NCBI GenBank assembly: GCA_037132275.1
Contig: JBAXPK010000012.1
Coordinates: 1-58,578, forward strand
Length of the DNA: 58,578 nt
From: JAABPW01 sp037132275
GTDB lineage: Bacteria > Verrucomicrobiota > Kiritimatiellia > CAIKKV01 > CAITUY01
Direction of reading: 5' to 3'
This document shows positions 10,131-17,387 of the stretch, one piece after another (the first letter of the stretch is position 1; each line of letters starts with the position of its first letter). The notes under the pieces are model-generated. The model was not told where the DNA came from. It worked only from the letters and a program-made list of their open reading frames with translations, and searched no databases. The translations under genes were made by a program, and so were the position numbers.

Positions 10131-10182
10131 GTTTCGCGATTTTTACAACTGGCGTGTACGCCATTTGTAAAAATCGCGAAAC
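10131..10182. repeat. Long perfect-type hairpin 1 of the 10081-10375 element
   Basis: Two 24-base arms (10131-10154 and 10159-10182), starting GTTTCGCGATTTTTAC, pair with one mismatch around the 4-base loop TGTA. No T-run follows the right arm on the plus strand, so it is not a standard intrinsic terminator. Confidence 0.8.
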
Positions 10183-10284
10183 GGTTTCTGGGGGAGTTGA
10201 ATAAATCAAGAGACGGAACGAATACGAAACGGGCTCGAAGCGTGGGGGAGTAGCCTGCTCATTTTGCGGATTTCCGGAAGAACC

Positions 10285-10330
10285 GTTGCGGTAATTTTGG
10301 TTGGGTACTCCCAACCACAATTGCCGCAAC
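10285..10330. repeat. Long hairpin 2 of the 10081-10375 element
   Basis: Two 21-base arms (10285-10305 and 10310-10330) pair with two mismatches around the loop TACT. The arm starts GTTGCGGTAATTTT and resembles hairpin 1's GTTTCGCGATTTTT, suggesting that both are copies of one stem-loop unit. Confidence 0.75.
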
Positions 10331-10438
10331 ATTCTCTTCTCTGGATTTCTTCCATTTCTTCAATCAGTGGTGAAGTCTTTTCTTCTTCGTTTCTCCGTGA
10401 TACAGTCCACGCTTTGAATTTGATCAGGAGAATAGAGA

Positions 10439-12250
10439 ATGCACCCTTATAGAACACACAACTGTGGTGAGCTGACGCTCGACCATGCGGCTCAAACCGT
10501 CCGGATTTCGGGCTGGGTCTTCCGGAAACGGGATCATGGTCAATTGTTGTTTATCGATTTGCGGGACCATTATGGCGTGACCCAGGTGGTGATCACGCCT
10601 GAGCGCGCCTTTTTTGAGGAGTGCCAGAAGGTTCGTCCCGAGAGCGTTATCATCGTGACCGGCACCGTGGTGGCCCGGAGCCAGGATACCATCAACGAGG
10701 CGCTGCCAACGGGGAGAATCGAGGTGCTCGCCGAGTCGCTTGTGGTCGAGAGTCTGGCGGAGCCGCTGCCCTTCCAGATTACCATAGAGGAGGATGGACC
10801 GGAGGAGACCCGCTTGAAATACCGGTTTCTGGATCTTCGCCGTGAACGGCTCCACAAGAACATTCTGCTGCGTTCCCAGATTATCGCCAGCTTGCGCCGT
10901 CGCATGATCGGTCATGGTTTCACGGAGTTTCAGACGCCGATCCTGACCAGTAGTTCTCCCGAGGGGGCCCGCGACTACCTGGTGCCCAGCCGAATCCATC
11001 CCGGTAAGTTCTATGCGCTTCCCCAGGCGCCCCAGCAGTTCAAGCAACTCCTGATGGTGGCGGGATTTGATCGCTATTTCCAGATTGCCCCCTGCTTCCG
11101 CGATGAGGATGCGCGTGCCGACCGTTCGCCCGGTGAGTTCTATCAGCTCGACATGGAAATGTCGTTCGTCACCCAGGATGACGTGTTCGCCGTGGTGGAG
11201 GATGTGATCCATGGCGTGTTTGCCGAGTTTTCCAAGGCCACCCATGACAAACCGCCGTTTGAGCGCATTCCGTATGCGACGGCAATGGTGAAGTACGGAA
11301 CCGACAAGCCTGATCTGCGCATCCCGATCATCATGCAGGATGTGTCCGACATCTTCCGCGCCTCGAAATTCAACGCGTTTCGCACTGTGGTTGAAAAAGG
11401 CGGCGTCGTCCGGGCGATCCCGGTGAAGGGCATTGCCGACAAACCCCGCAGTTTCTTCGACAAGTTGGTTGAATATGCCCAGTCGTTGGGTTCCAAGGGC
11501 CTGGCTTATCTCGTCTGGGAAGGCGGCGTGGTGAAGGGCCCTATCTTGAAGTTCCTGTCTGAAGAGGAGTTAAAGGCGTTGGCGGCGCGTGCCGCCATGA
11601 CTGACGGGGATGTGATGTTCTTTGTCAGTGACCAGGCGAAAGTCGCAAACAAAATTTGCGGGGATCTTCGTACGAAATTGGGGCGCGACTTGGATCTGAT
11701 CCCGAAGGGGATCAACCGGTTCTGCTGGATTGTGGATTTTCCGATGTTTGAATTCGATGAAGAGACCCGCAGCATTACATTCTCTCATAATCCGTTTTCC
11801 ATGCCGCAGGGCGGCATGAAGGCGCTGTGCGAGAAGGATCCCTTGGACATTCTGGCTTTCCAGTACGATATCGTCTGTAATGGCGTGGAGCTTTCCAGCG
11901 GGGCAATCCGTAACCACAGTCCGGATATCATGTACAAGGCCTTTTCCATCGCCGGCTATCCGCCCGAGGAGGTGGATCGTCGGTTCGGCGGCATGATCAA
12001 CGCGTTCAAGCTGGGCGCGCCGCCGCACGGCGGGATTGCGCCGGGTGTGGATCGTATGGTGATGCTGCTGGCAGGGGAGAGCAACATTCGCGAGGTGATT
12101 GCCTTCCCGATGAACCAGAAGGCACAGGATTTGATGATGAATGCGCCGAATACGGTGATGGACAAGCAGTTGCGGGAACTTCATTTGAAACTGGATTTAC
12201 CGAAGGAAAAGGAAAAGAATCCAGAATCCAGAATCCAGAATCCAGAATGA
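10439..12250 (+). CDS. aspS: Aspartyl-tRNA synthetase
   Basis: It charges tRNA-Asp with aspartate in the cytoplasm. The 603-residue length, N-terminal OB-fold anticodon domain (about 1-105), class II motif 2 (CFRDEDARADRSPGEFYQLD), central GAD insertion and motif 3 (GGIAPGVDRMVMLL) identify the bacterial form. An AGGAG site eight bases before the ATG supports the start. The last roughly ten residues (NPESRIQNPE) are encoded by copies of the heptamer GAATCCA, and the stop codon lies inside the fifth copy, so the C-terminus has been extended or replaced by a repeat element. The family normally ends close to the preceding segment. Confidence 0.97.
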   Translation: MHPYRTHNCGELTLDHAAQTVRISGWVFRKRDHGQLLFIDLRDHYGVTQVVITPERAFFEECQKVRPESVIIVTGTVVARSQDTINEALPTGRIEVLAESLVVESLAEPLPFQITIEEDGPEETRLKYRFLDLRRERLHKNILLRSQIIASLRRRMIGHGFTEFQTPILTSSSPEGARDYLVPSRIHPGKFYALPQAPQQFKQLLMVAGFDRYFQIAPCFRDEDARADRSPGEFYQLDMEMSFVTQDDVFAVVEDVIHGVFAEFSKATHDKPPFERIPYATAMVKYGTDKPDLRIPIIMQDVSDIFRASKFNAFRTVVEKGGVVRAIPVKGIADKPRSFFDKLVEYAQSLGSKGLAYLVWEGGVVKGPILKFLSEEELKALAARAAMTDGDVMFFVSDQAKVANKICGDLRTKLGRDLDLIPKGINRFCWIVDFPMFEFDEETRSITFSHNPFSMPQGGMKALCEKDPLDILAFQYDIVCNGVELSSGAIRNHSPDIMYKAFSIAGYPPEEVDRRFGGMINAFKLGAPPHGGIAPGVDRMVMLLAGESNIREVIAFPMNQKAQDLMMNAPNTVMDKQLRELHLKLDLPKEKEKNPESRIQNPE

Positions 12251-12326
12251 AGAATCCAGAATGAAGAAAGAAAATGTTATGGGCGAGGGGCAAATATTTC
12301 ACTGTATTATTCTGAGTTCGGGATTC
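12217..12326. repeat. Heptamer-bounded element A (GAATCCA type)
   Basis: The left arm is seven tandem 7-bp units (12217-12265: GAATCCA x4, GAATGAA, GAATCCA, GAATGAA). The right arm (12309-12326) reads, on the opposite strand, GAATCCC GAACTCA GAAT. A 43-base core separates them. The left arm overlaps the end of aspS. The right arm ends 12 bases before the ispF ATG, and no ribosome-binding site is visible in that gap. Confidence 0.7.
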
Positions 12327-12337
12327 CTCTTCTTATT

Positions 12338-12853
12338 ATGATTCGAACTGGCATAGGCTTTGATATTCATCGGTTCGCTACAGGGCGAAAGCTCATTCTG
12401 GGTGGCATTGAGATTCCCCATTCTGAAGGGCTTGACGGCCATTCGGATGCGGATGTGTTATGTCACGCCCTGGCGGATGCCCTATTGGGGGCCATTGCGG
12501 ATGGCGATATCGGGCAGCATTTCCCTAATACCGATCCCCGCTGGAAGAATGCCGATAGCGTTGAATTGTTGCGGCATGTGGTTGGGCGTGTTGTGGCGAA
12601 GGGATTGCGCGTGGTGAACGTGGATTGCGTGATCACGGCTGAAAAGCCGAAGGTCATGCCCTATGCGCAACGCATGCGGGAGCGCCTTGCGCCGGTGCTG
12701 GGCGTCGGGTTGGATGGCGTTTCCATCAAAGCCACCACTATGGAGGGACTGGGATCCATCGGGCGCGGAGAGGGGATTGCCGTGATGGCCGTGGCGACCG
12801 TGGAGAAGACAAGAAAAAGGAATCCAGAATCCGTAGTCTTTCCCTCACCATGA
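12338..12853 (+). CDS. ispF: 2-C-methyl-D-erythritol 2,4-cyclodiphosphate synthase
   Basis: This enzyme of the MEP isoprenoid pathway cyclises CDP-ME-2-phosphate. The 171-residue sequence has the metal-binding GFDIHRF start, the HSDADVLCHALADALLGA block and DIGQHFPNTDPRWK, followed by the conserved AEKPK and IKATTMEGLG motifs. It overlaps cysS by four bases (ATGA), implying coupled translation. The final residues (KRNPESVVFPSP) are encoded by two GAATCCA-like heptamers, as at the end of aspS, so this tail is also probably repeat-derived. No Shine-Dalgarno sequence is seen upstream. Confidence 0.96.
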   Translation: MIRTGIGFDIHRFATGRKLILGGIEIPHSEGLDGHSDADVLCHALADALLGAIADGDIGQHFPNTDPRWKNADSVELLRHVVGRVVAKGLRVVNVDCVITAEKPKVMPYAQRMRERLAPVLGVGLDGVSIKATTMEGLGSIGRGEGIAVMAVATVEKTRKRNPESVVFPSP

Positions 12854-14292
12854 AAATTCACAACACATTGACGCAACAACTTGAGGAGCTGGTTCCGCTT
12901 GAGGGGAATCGGATACGCCTCTATACGTGCGGTCCAACCGTCTACAACTATGCCCACATTGGTAACTTCCGCGCCTATATTTTCGAGGACTTGCTCCGGC
13001 GCACGATGAAGTATTTCGGGTTCGAGGTCTTTCAGGTCATGAACCTGACCGATGTCGATGACAAGACTATCGCCGGGGCCATTAAGGCAGGGGTGACGCT
13101 TGATGCTTTCACCAAAACCTTCAAGGTCGCTTTTTTCGAGGATTTGAAAGCTCTGAATGTGGAGCCTGCGGAACAGTACCCTGCGGCGACGAATCATGTC
13201 CCCGAAATGATCGACCTCATTCAGAAGCTTATGGCCAAGGGCCACGCCTACCAGTCGGAGGATGGCTCCATCTATTTCAGCGTGTCCAGTTTCCCGGCCT
13301 ACGGGAAGTTGGCGCATCTCGATATGGCGGGATTGCGGCCAGGCGCCCGGGTGCAGCAGGATGAATACGAGAAGGAGAATGTTGCCGATTTCGCCCTGTG
13401 GAAGGCGTGGGACCAGAAAGACGGCGATGTGGGGTGGGATTCGCCCTGGGGGCGTGGCCGGCCGGGGTGGCATATTGAGTGTTCCGCCATGGCAACCCGC
13501 TATCTTGGGGAGAGTTTCGATCTGCATACCGGCGGCGTGGATAACATTTTTCCGCATCACGAGGATGAGATTGCCCAAAGCGAGGCGGCCAGCGGCAAGC
13601 CTTTTGTCAGGTACTGGATGCATTGCGCCCATCTGGTTGTGGACGGTCGAAAAATGTCCAAGTCGCTGGGCAATTTCCATACACTGCGCGATGTCATCGC
13701 CAGGGGGTATTGCGGCCGTGAAACCCGGTATGTCCTGATGGCCGGCCATTACCGGCAATCGTTGAACTTCTCTTTTGAGGCGTTGAACGCTGCCCGGAGT
13801 TCTCTTCAACGGCTGGATGAATTTCAGGCACGTCTGGCAGATCTGGCAGGTAGGGCGCTTGCGCCGTCGAGCGCCGTGGCGCCTGTCCATGCGACGGCCA
13901 ACGGCGTGGCCGCCCTATCTCTACCCGAATGGGCTTCTGGCGCAAAAGCCAAATTCGAAGCTGGTCTTGCCGATGATCTTAATATCTCCGAATCCCTTGG
14001 CGCGCTTTTCGACATGGTTCATGCCGGAAACCGGGCCATTGATGCCAAAGCCTTGTCGGCAGGGGAGGCCGGCGCGGTGCAGGCATTGTTGGCCCGATTC
14101 GACACGGTTTTAGGCTTTCTGGCTAAACCCGCCGACACCGTTCCCGTGGAAGCCCTGAATTTGTTGGAATTGCGCCAGCAGGCGCGTCAGGGAAAAAATT
14201 GGGCCGAGGCGGATCGGGTGCGGAACGAACTGGCTGCCTTGGGCTGGGTCATTCAAGACACCCCTCAGGGTCCGAAGTTGAAACGGAAATGA
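12850..14292 (+). CDS. cysS: Cysteinyl-tRNA synthetase
   Basis: This class I synthetase charges tRNA-Cys. The 480 residues show the zinc-ligand cysteine of YTCGPTVYNYAHIGN with its HIGH-equivalent HIGN, the WHIECSAM block with another zinc ligand, the HTGGVDNIFPHHEDEIAQSE block and the KMSKS loop (GRKMSKSLGNFHTL). The C-terminal half carries the expected helical anticodon-binding domain. It overlaps ispF upstream and tmk downstream by four bases each, forming a tightly coupled housekeeping operon. Confidence 0.97.
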   Translation: MKIHNTLTQQLEELVPLEGNRIRLYTCGPTVYNYAHIGNFRAYIFEDLLRRTMKYFGFEVFQVMNLTDVDDKTIAGAIKAGVTLDAFTKTFKVAFFEDLKALNVEPAEQYPAATNHVPEMIDLIQKLMAKGHAYQSEDGSIYFSVSSFPAYGKLAHLDMAGLRPGARVQQDEYEKENVADFALWKAWDQKDGDVGWDSPWGRGRPGWHIECSAMATRYLGESFDLHTGGVDNIFPHHEDEIAQSEAASGKPFVRYWMHCAHLVVDGRKMSKSLGNFHTLRDVIARGYCGRETRYVLMAGHYRQSLNFSFEALNAARSSLQRLDEFQARLADLAGRALAPSSAVAPVHATANGVAALSLPEWASGAKAKFEAGLADDLNISESLGALFDMVHAGNRAIDAKALSAGEAGAVQALLARFDTVLGFLAKPADTVPVEALNLLELRQQARQGKNWAEADRVRNELAALGWVIQDTPQGPKLKRK

Positions 14293-14963
14293 AACAATTC
14301 GGCAAATTCATTACTTTTGAGGGGCCAGAGGGCGGGGGGAAATCTACCCATATTAAACGCCTGGCGGAACAGCTGAAAGAATTGGGATATGAGGTGTTGC
14401 TCACCCGTGAGCCCGGTGGCACCCCGACCGGCGAGGCGATTCGGGGACTCCTGCAGCACGATCACGCCGGGGAAGCCATCTGTCCGGAGGCTGAATTGCT
14501 TCTGTTCGAAGCCAGTCGCGCCCAATTGGTACGGACGGTTATCCTGCCGGCCCTTCATCGCGGTGCCTGGGTGTTATGCGACCGGTTTGCGGACTCCACC
14601 ACGGCGTATCAAGGCTACGGGCGCGGGTTTGATATAGAGACTACTCTCGCCTTGAATGCCCATGCCATGGGGTCATGTATCCCCGACCTGACGATTATCA
14701 TGGAGGTGGATGTGAAGACCGGGCGGCAGCGTTTGACGCAGCGTAATCTGGCCTTGAACACTACGCATGACCGGATCGAGCGGGAGGCGTTGGAGTTTCA
14801 TGAGCGGGTGCATGCGGGATTTCTGGAACTGGCGAAACGGTGGCCGGATCGGATCAAGGTCGTAAATGCGATGCGGGCGCCAGAAGACGTTGCTTCTGAT
14901 ATATGGGCGCTAGTGCAGAGGAAATTGGGAATCCTGGATTCTTCTTCTCCCCATGCCCACTGA
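14289..14963 (+). CDS. tmk: Thymidylate kinase
   Basis: It phosphorylates dTMP to dTDP for DNA synthesis. The 224-residue product begins MKQFGKFITFEG with the P-loop GPEGGGKST, followed by LTREPGGTPTGEAIR, the DRFADSTTAYQGYGRG block and the LID region. The start at 14289 is chosen because it makes an ATGA overlap with cysS and gives the usual family N-terminus. A longer upstream frame exists but would run through cysS. The C-terminus ends LGILDSSSPHAH and is encoded partly by the palindrome GAATCCTGGATTC, another possible trace of the heptamer repeat. It overlaps holB by 11 bases. Confidence 0.95.
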   Translation: MKQFGKFITFEGPEGGGKSTHIKRLAEQLKELGYEVLLTREPGGTPTGEAIRGLLQHDHAGEAICPEAELLLFEASRAQLVRTVILPALHRGAWVLCDRFADSTTAYQGYGRGFDIETTLALNAHAMGSCIPDLTIIMEVDVKTGRQRLTQRNLALNTTHDRIEREALEFHERVHAGFLELAKRWPDRIKVVNAMRAPEDVASDIWALVQRKLGILDSSSPHAH

Positions 14964-15957
14964 AAGCACATTATCAAGGGCTCTGCTTGCTTTTGAGGCG
15001 GCGGTACGCGTGGGGCGGGTGGCGCAGGCCTATCTGGTGGTTGGTAATCTTCGCACGGAGGGGATTCCATTGGCCGAGGAGGCGCTGCTCCATCTATTCT
15101 GCCAGGGGTTGATGAAGCCGTGCCACGAATGTGCCGCCTGTCTTCAGATTAGGGACCATAAGCACGTGGATGTGGTTTGGGTTGAACCCGAGAAAAAGTC
15201 CCGTGTGGTGGGGGTTGATCGGGTCCGTGATTTGCGGCGTGCGATTTATCAGACATCCTACAGCGGTGGTTGGAAGGCGGTTGTCTTTTGCGGGGCCGAC
15301 CGGCTTGGCGAGGATGCGTCGAATGTCTTTTTGAAAACGCTTGAGGAACCGCCTCCCCGCTGCGTTTTTTTTCTGCTCACCGACACGCCCCAGGCAATGC
15401 TTCCGACCATTCTGTCCCGCTGCCAGCGAATCCTGGTGTCCACCGAGTCGGAAATCCTGCCGGACCCCTGGCGGGGTACGCTGATTGAAATCCTTTCCTC
15501 ACCCCTGGGAGCCGGCTTGATGGGGCGTCTAACCCGATCCAGCAAACTCGAGAAACTGCTGGCGGATATCAAGAAGTCGGTGGAAAAAGAGGAGAGGAAG
15601 CGGTATCAAGAGGAACAGGATGTGAATCGTAATCCCGATGAAAAGGCCAGTGCCGTCAAGGCCAGGGATGTCGTTCTCGAAGCGCGGATTGAGGCTCGAT
15701 TCAGGGGCCTGCGGATCATGGCCCTGCGCGCCATTCTATTCTGGTATCGGGATCTTCTGGTAACCGTGTGCGGGACGGACAGTTCGTTGTTGTGTTATCC
15801 CGACCAGAAAGAGGTCATTTCGGCCATTGCACGGGACCTCTCCTATGCTGATGCCTTGGCAAATGTTCGGGTTGTTGAAAGCATGCAGCGCCAGTTTGAC
15901 CGCAATCTTACCGCCGAATCCGTGTTCACCGGCGCTGTGAATGGGTTGACAGCTTGA
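14953..15957 (+). CDS. holB: DNA polymerase III delta-prime subunit
   Basis: It is the clamp-loader delta-prime subunit, working at the replication fork with delta and tau/gamma. The 334 residues contain a four-cysteine zinc module (Cys50, 57, 60, 63), the DRLGEDASNVFLKTLEEPP block and the SRC sensor-1 motif (155-157). The ATP-binding P-loop is degenerate, as is usual for delta-prime. The region after residue 200 has a highly charged lysine/glutamate insert (about 195-235), which is less typical. The position directly after tmk is a very common bacterial arrangement and supports the call. Confidence 0.9.
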   Translation: MPTESTLSRALLAFEAAVRVGRVAQAYLVVGNLRTEGIPLAEEALLHLFCQGLMKPCHECAACLQIRDHKHVDVVWVEPEKKSRVVGVDRVRDLRRAIYQTSYSGGWKAVVFCGADRLGEDASNVFLKTLEEPPPRCVFFLLTDTPQAMLPTILSRCQRILVSTESEILPDPWRGTLIEILSSPLGAGLMGRLTRSSKLEKLLADIKKSVEKEERKRYQEEQDVNRNPDEKASAVKARDVVLEARIEARFRGLRIMALRAILFWYRDLLVTVCGTDSSLLCYPDQKEVISAIARDLSYADALANVRVVESMQRQFDRNLTAESVFTGAVNGLTA

Positions 15958-15962
15958 AGAGA

Positions 15963-16075
15963 GAATCCAGAATCCAGAACTCGGAACCCAGAATGGGGAC
16001 TAGGGAAATATTGGGCTGTGATCTTCTCATCCGCTGTCTTATTCTGAATTCTGAATTCTGGATTCTGGATTCCCC
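15963..16075. repeat. Heptamer-bounded element B (GAATCCA type)
   Basis: Five 7-bp units run in one direction (15963-15997: GAATCCA x2, GAACTCG, GAACCCA, GAATGGG) and five in the other (16041-16075, ATTCTGA x2, ATTCTGG x2, ATTCCCC), around a 43-base core. The core has the same length as that of element A and shares an AGGG-AAATATT-CTGT pattern with it. It fills the gap between the holB stop and the GTG start at 16090. Confidence 0.75.
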
Positions 16076-16089
16076 CTCGGAGTGACATT

Positions 16090-16926
16090 GTGTTTCGAGA
16101 ACTCGTCATACATCTTGAAGATGATTCGCTGGTCAATGCGGTTTGTCCGGATGAGTTAGTCATTCACCCAGGAGACCCCTGCGTGGTGGAGTGCAATCGT
16201 GTCCCCGAATTTGGGTGTGTTGTGCAATTGATCGAACACAAGGGAGAGATGCCTGTTAAGGGCACGGTACCGTTTGTGATGCGCCGGGCGACGTTGCAGG
16301 ACCAGTCCAAGGCCGCGGAAAACTCGGTGGTCGGTCGCCTGGCGAACAAGACGGTGCATAAACGGGTGGAAGAGCATAAACTGCCGATTCACGTCGTGCA
16401 GGTGCGTTATAGTTTTGACCGGTCTGTGTTGCATATCACCTTTACTTCTGAAGACCGGGTCGAGTATGCCGAACTGCTCAAGACTCTCTCCGGTGAGTTG
16501 CGCGCGCGCGTTGAAATGAAGTCACTCGGGATTCGCGATGCCGCGAAACGGGTTGGCGGGATGGGGGTGTGCGGTCGCCCCCTATGCTGCAAAACCTGGA
16601 TGAAGGAATTTAACGTGGTGACCGTCAAGATGGCCAAAACCCAGCGTCTGGCGCTCAATCCGGGCGCTATTAGCGGAACCTGCGGCAGGCTGAAATGCTG
16701 TCTGAAACATGAGTTTGACAGTTATCAGAGAGTGGGCGATAAATTCCCGAAAGATGGCTCGCAAGTGAAATGCGAAGCGGGCTGCGGGTGTATTTGGGAC
16801 AAGGATATCCTAAGGGAGCGGGTCAAGGTCCGGCTGGACGATGGTCGAGTTCTTGATTATCCGCTCGCTGAAGTTCATCCTGTATCGGAATTGGCCGCTC
16901 ATAAAGGAAGAAAGCAGGAGAAATGA
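16090..16926 (+). CDS. ricT: PSP1-domain protein, RicT/YaaT family
   Basis: The 278-residue protein carries the PSP1 domain (about 85-175) and two cysteine clusters, CGRPLCC (161-167) and CGRLKCC (198-204). In Bacillus subtilis RicT, with RicA and RicF, forms an Fe-S-containing complex affecting RNase Y-dependent mRNA processing. In other bacteria the homologue commonly sits beside holB and tmk, as here. The GTG start has a GGAG site seven bases upstream, just outside element B. It overlaps aroQ by four bases. The family assignment is strong; the role in this organism is inferred. Confidence 0.9.
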   Translation: MFRELVIHLEDDSLVNAVCPDELVIHPGDPCVVECNRVPEFGCVVQLIEHKGEMPVKGTVPFVMRRATLQDQSKAAENSVVGRLANKTVHKRVEEHKLPIHVVQVRYSFDRSVLHITFTSEDRVEYAELLKTLSGELRARVEMKSLGIRDAAKRVGGMGVCGRPLCCKTWMKEFNVVTVKMAKTQRLALNPGAISGTCGRLKCCLKHEFDSYQRVGDKFPKDGSQVKCEAGCGCIWDKDILRERVKVRLDDGRVLDYPLAEVHPVSELAAHKGRKQEK

Positions 16927-17369
16927 CGATGAAAATTCTGGTGTTAAATGGCCCAAATCTCGGCCTTCTAGGAACCCGTGAGCCGGGGATTTATGGCGCT
17001 ACAACTCTTGAAGACATGATGAAGCGGTTGATAGAACGAGGGCGTGAGCTTAACGTCATTGTTGATTGGTTTCAGAGTAATATTGAAGGCGAGCTGGTGT
17101 CGCGAATAGGGGCGAGTCGGGGAACGTATGATGGGATTATCATGAATCCCGCCGCCTACACCCACACCAGCGTGGCCATTCGTGATGCGCTGTCGGCGGT
17201 GTCCGTGCCCTGTGTGGAGGTGCACCTGTCCAATATTCAAGCCCGCGAACCGTTCCGCCACACCAGCATGACGGCGGCGGTGTGTCTCGGCCAGATTTCC
17301 GGCTTTGGCCCGCTGGGATACCTGCTGGCATTGGAGGCGCTCGTGGAGCATCTGAAGCAAGCGCGGTAG
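16923..17369 (+). CDS. aroQ: Type II 3-dehydroquinate dehydratase
   Basis: This is the third step of the shikimate pathway, a cytoplasmic dodecamer in known cases. The 148 residues contain the NGPNLGLLGTREP start, catalytic Tyr24 in the GIYG lid, the substrate-binding NPAAYTHTSVAIRDA block (Asn75, catalytic His81) and EVHLSN with His101. The ATG overlaps the preceding stop (ATGACG). A second ATG two codons later is equally possible. Confidence 0.96.
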   Translation: MTMKILVLNGPNLGLLGTREPGIYGATTLEDMMKRLIERGRELNVIVDWFQSNIEGELVSRIGASRGTYDGIIMNPAAYTHTSVAIRDALSAVSVPCVEVHLSNIQAREPFRHTSMTAAVCLGQISGFGPLGYLLALEALVEHLKQAR

Positions 17370-17387
17370 ATCTGTTAAAGGACACCT

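Larger units (their letters stand above)
10081..10375 (+). mobile_element. MITE-like element with 35-bp terminal inverted repeats
   Basis: This accounts for nearly all of the 368-base gap between the L,D-transpeptidase gene and aspS. The ends (10081-10115 and 10341-10375) are inverted copies matching at 32 of 35 positions by hand count, beginning CTTCACCACTGATT. Inside lie two long hairpins. No convincing gene is present and I see no clear target-site duplication. A non-autonomous mobile or REP-like element is inferred from this architecture; a structured RNA is the alternative. Confidence 0.6.

Noticed and set aside
10131..10182. Long hairpin considered as the intrinsic terminator of the L,D-transpeptidase operon
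   Set aside because: There is no T-run after the stem on the plus strand and a second, related hairpin and inverted ends indicate a larger element.
10206..10457. Small minus-strand open frame in the gap before aspS
   Set aside because: It reads through the inverted end and hairpin of the repeat element and overlaps the aspS start; the product shows no known motif.
12217..12265. GAATCCA tandem array considered as a CRISPR
   Set aside because: Units are 7 bp with no spacers and no cas genes are nearby.
12661..13890. 1.2-kb antisense open frame opposite ispF/cysS
   Set aside because: It lies wholly over two unmistakable housekeeping genes and gives a protein without known motifs.
14199..14288. 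N-terminal extension of tmk
   Set aside because: The extra residues come from another frame of cysS; the ATG at 14289 gives the family's usual start and an ATGA overlap.
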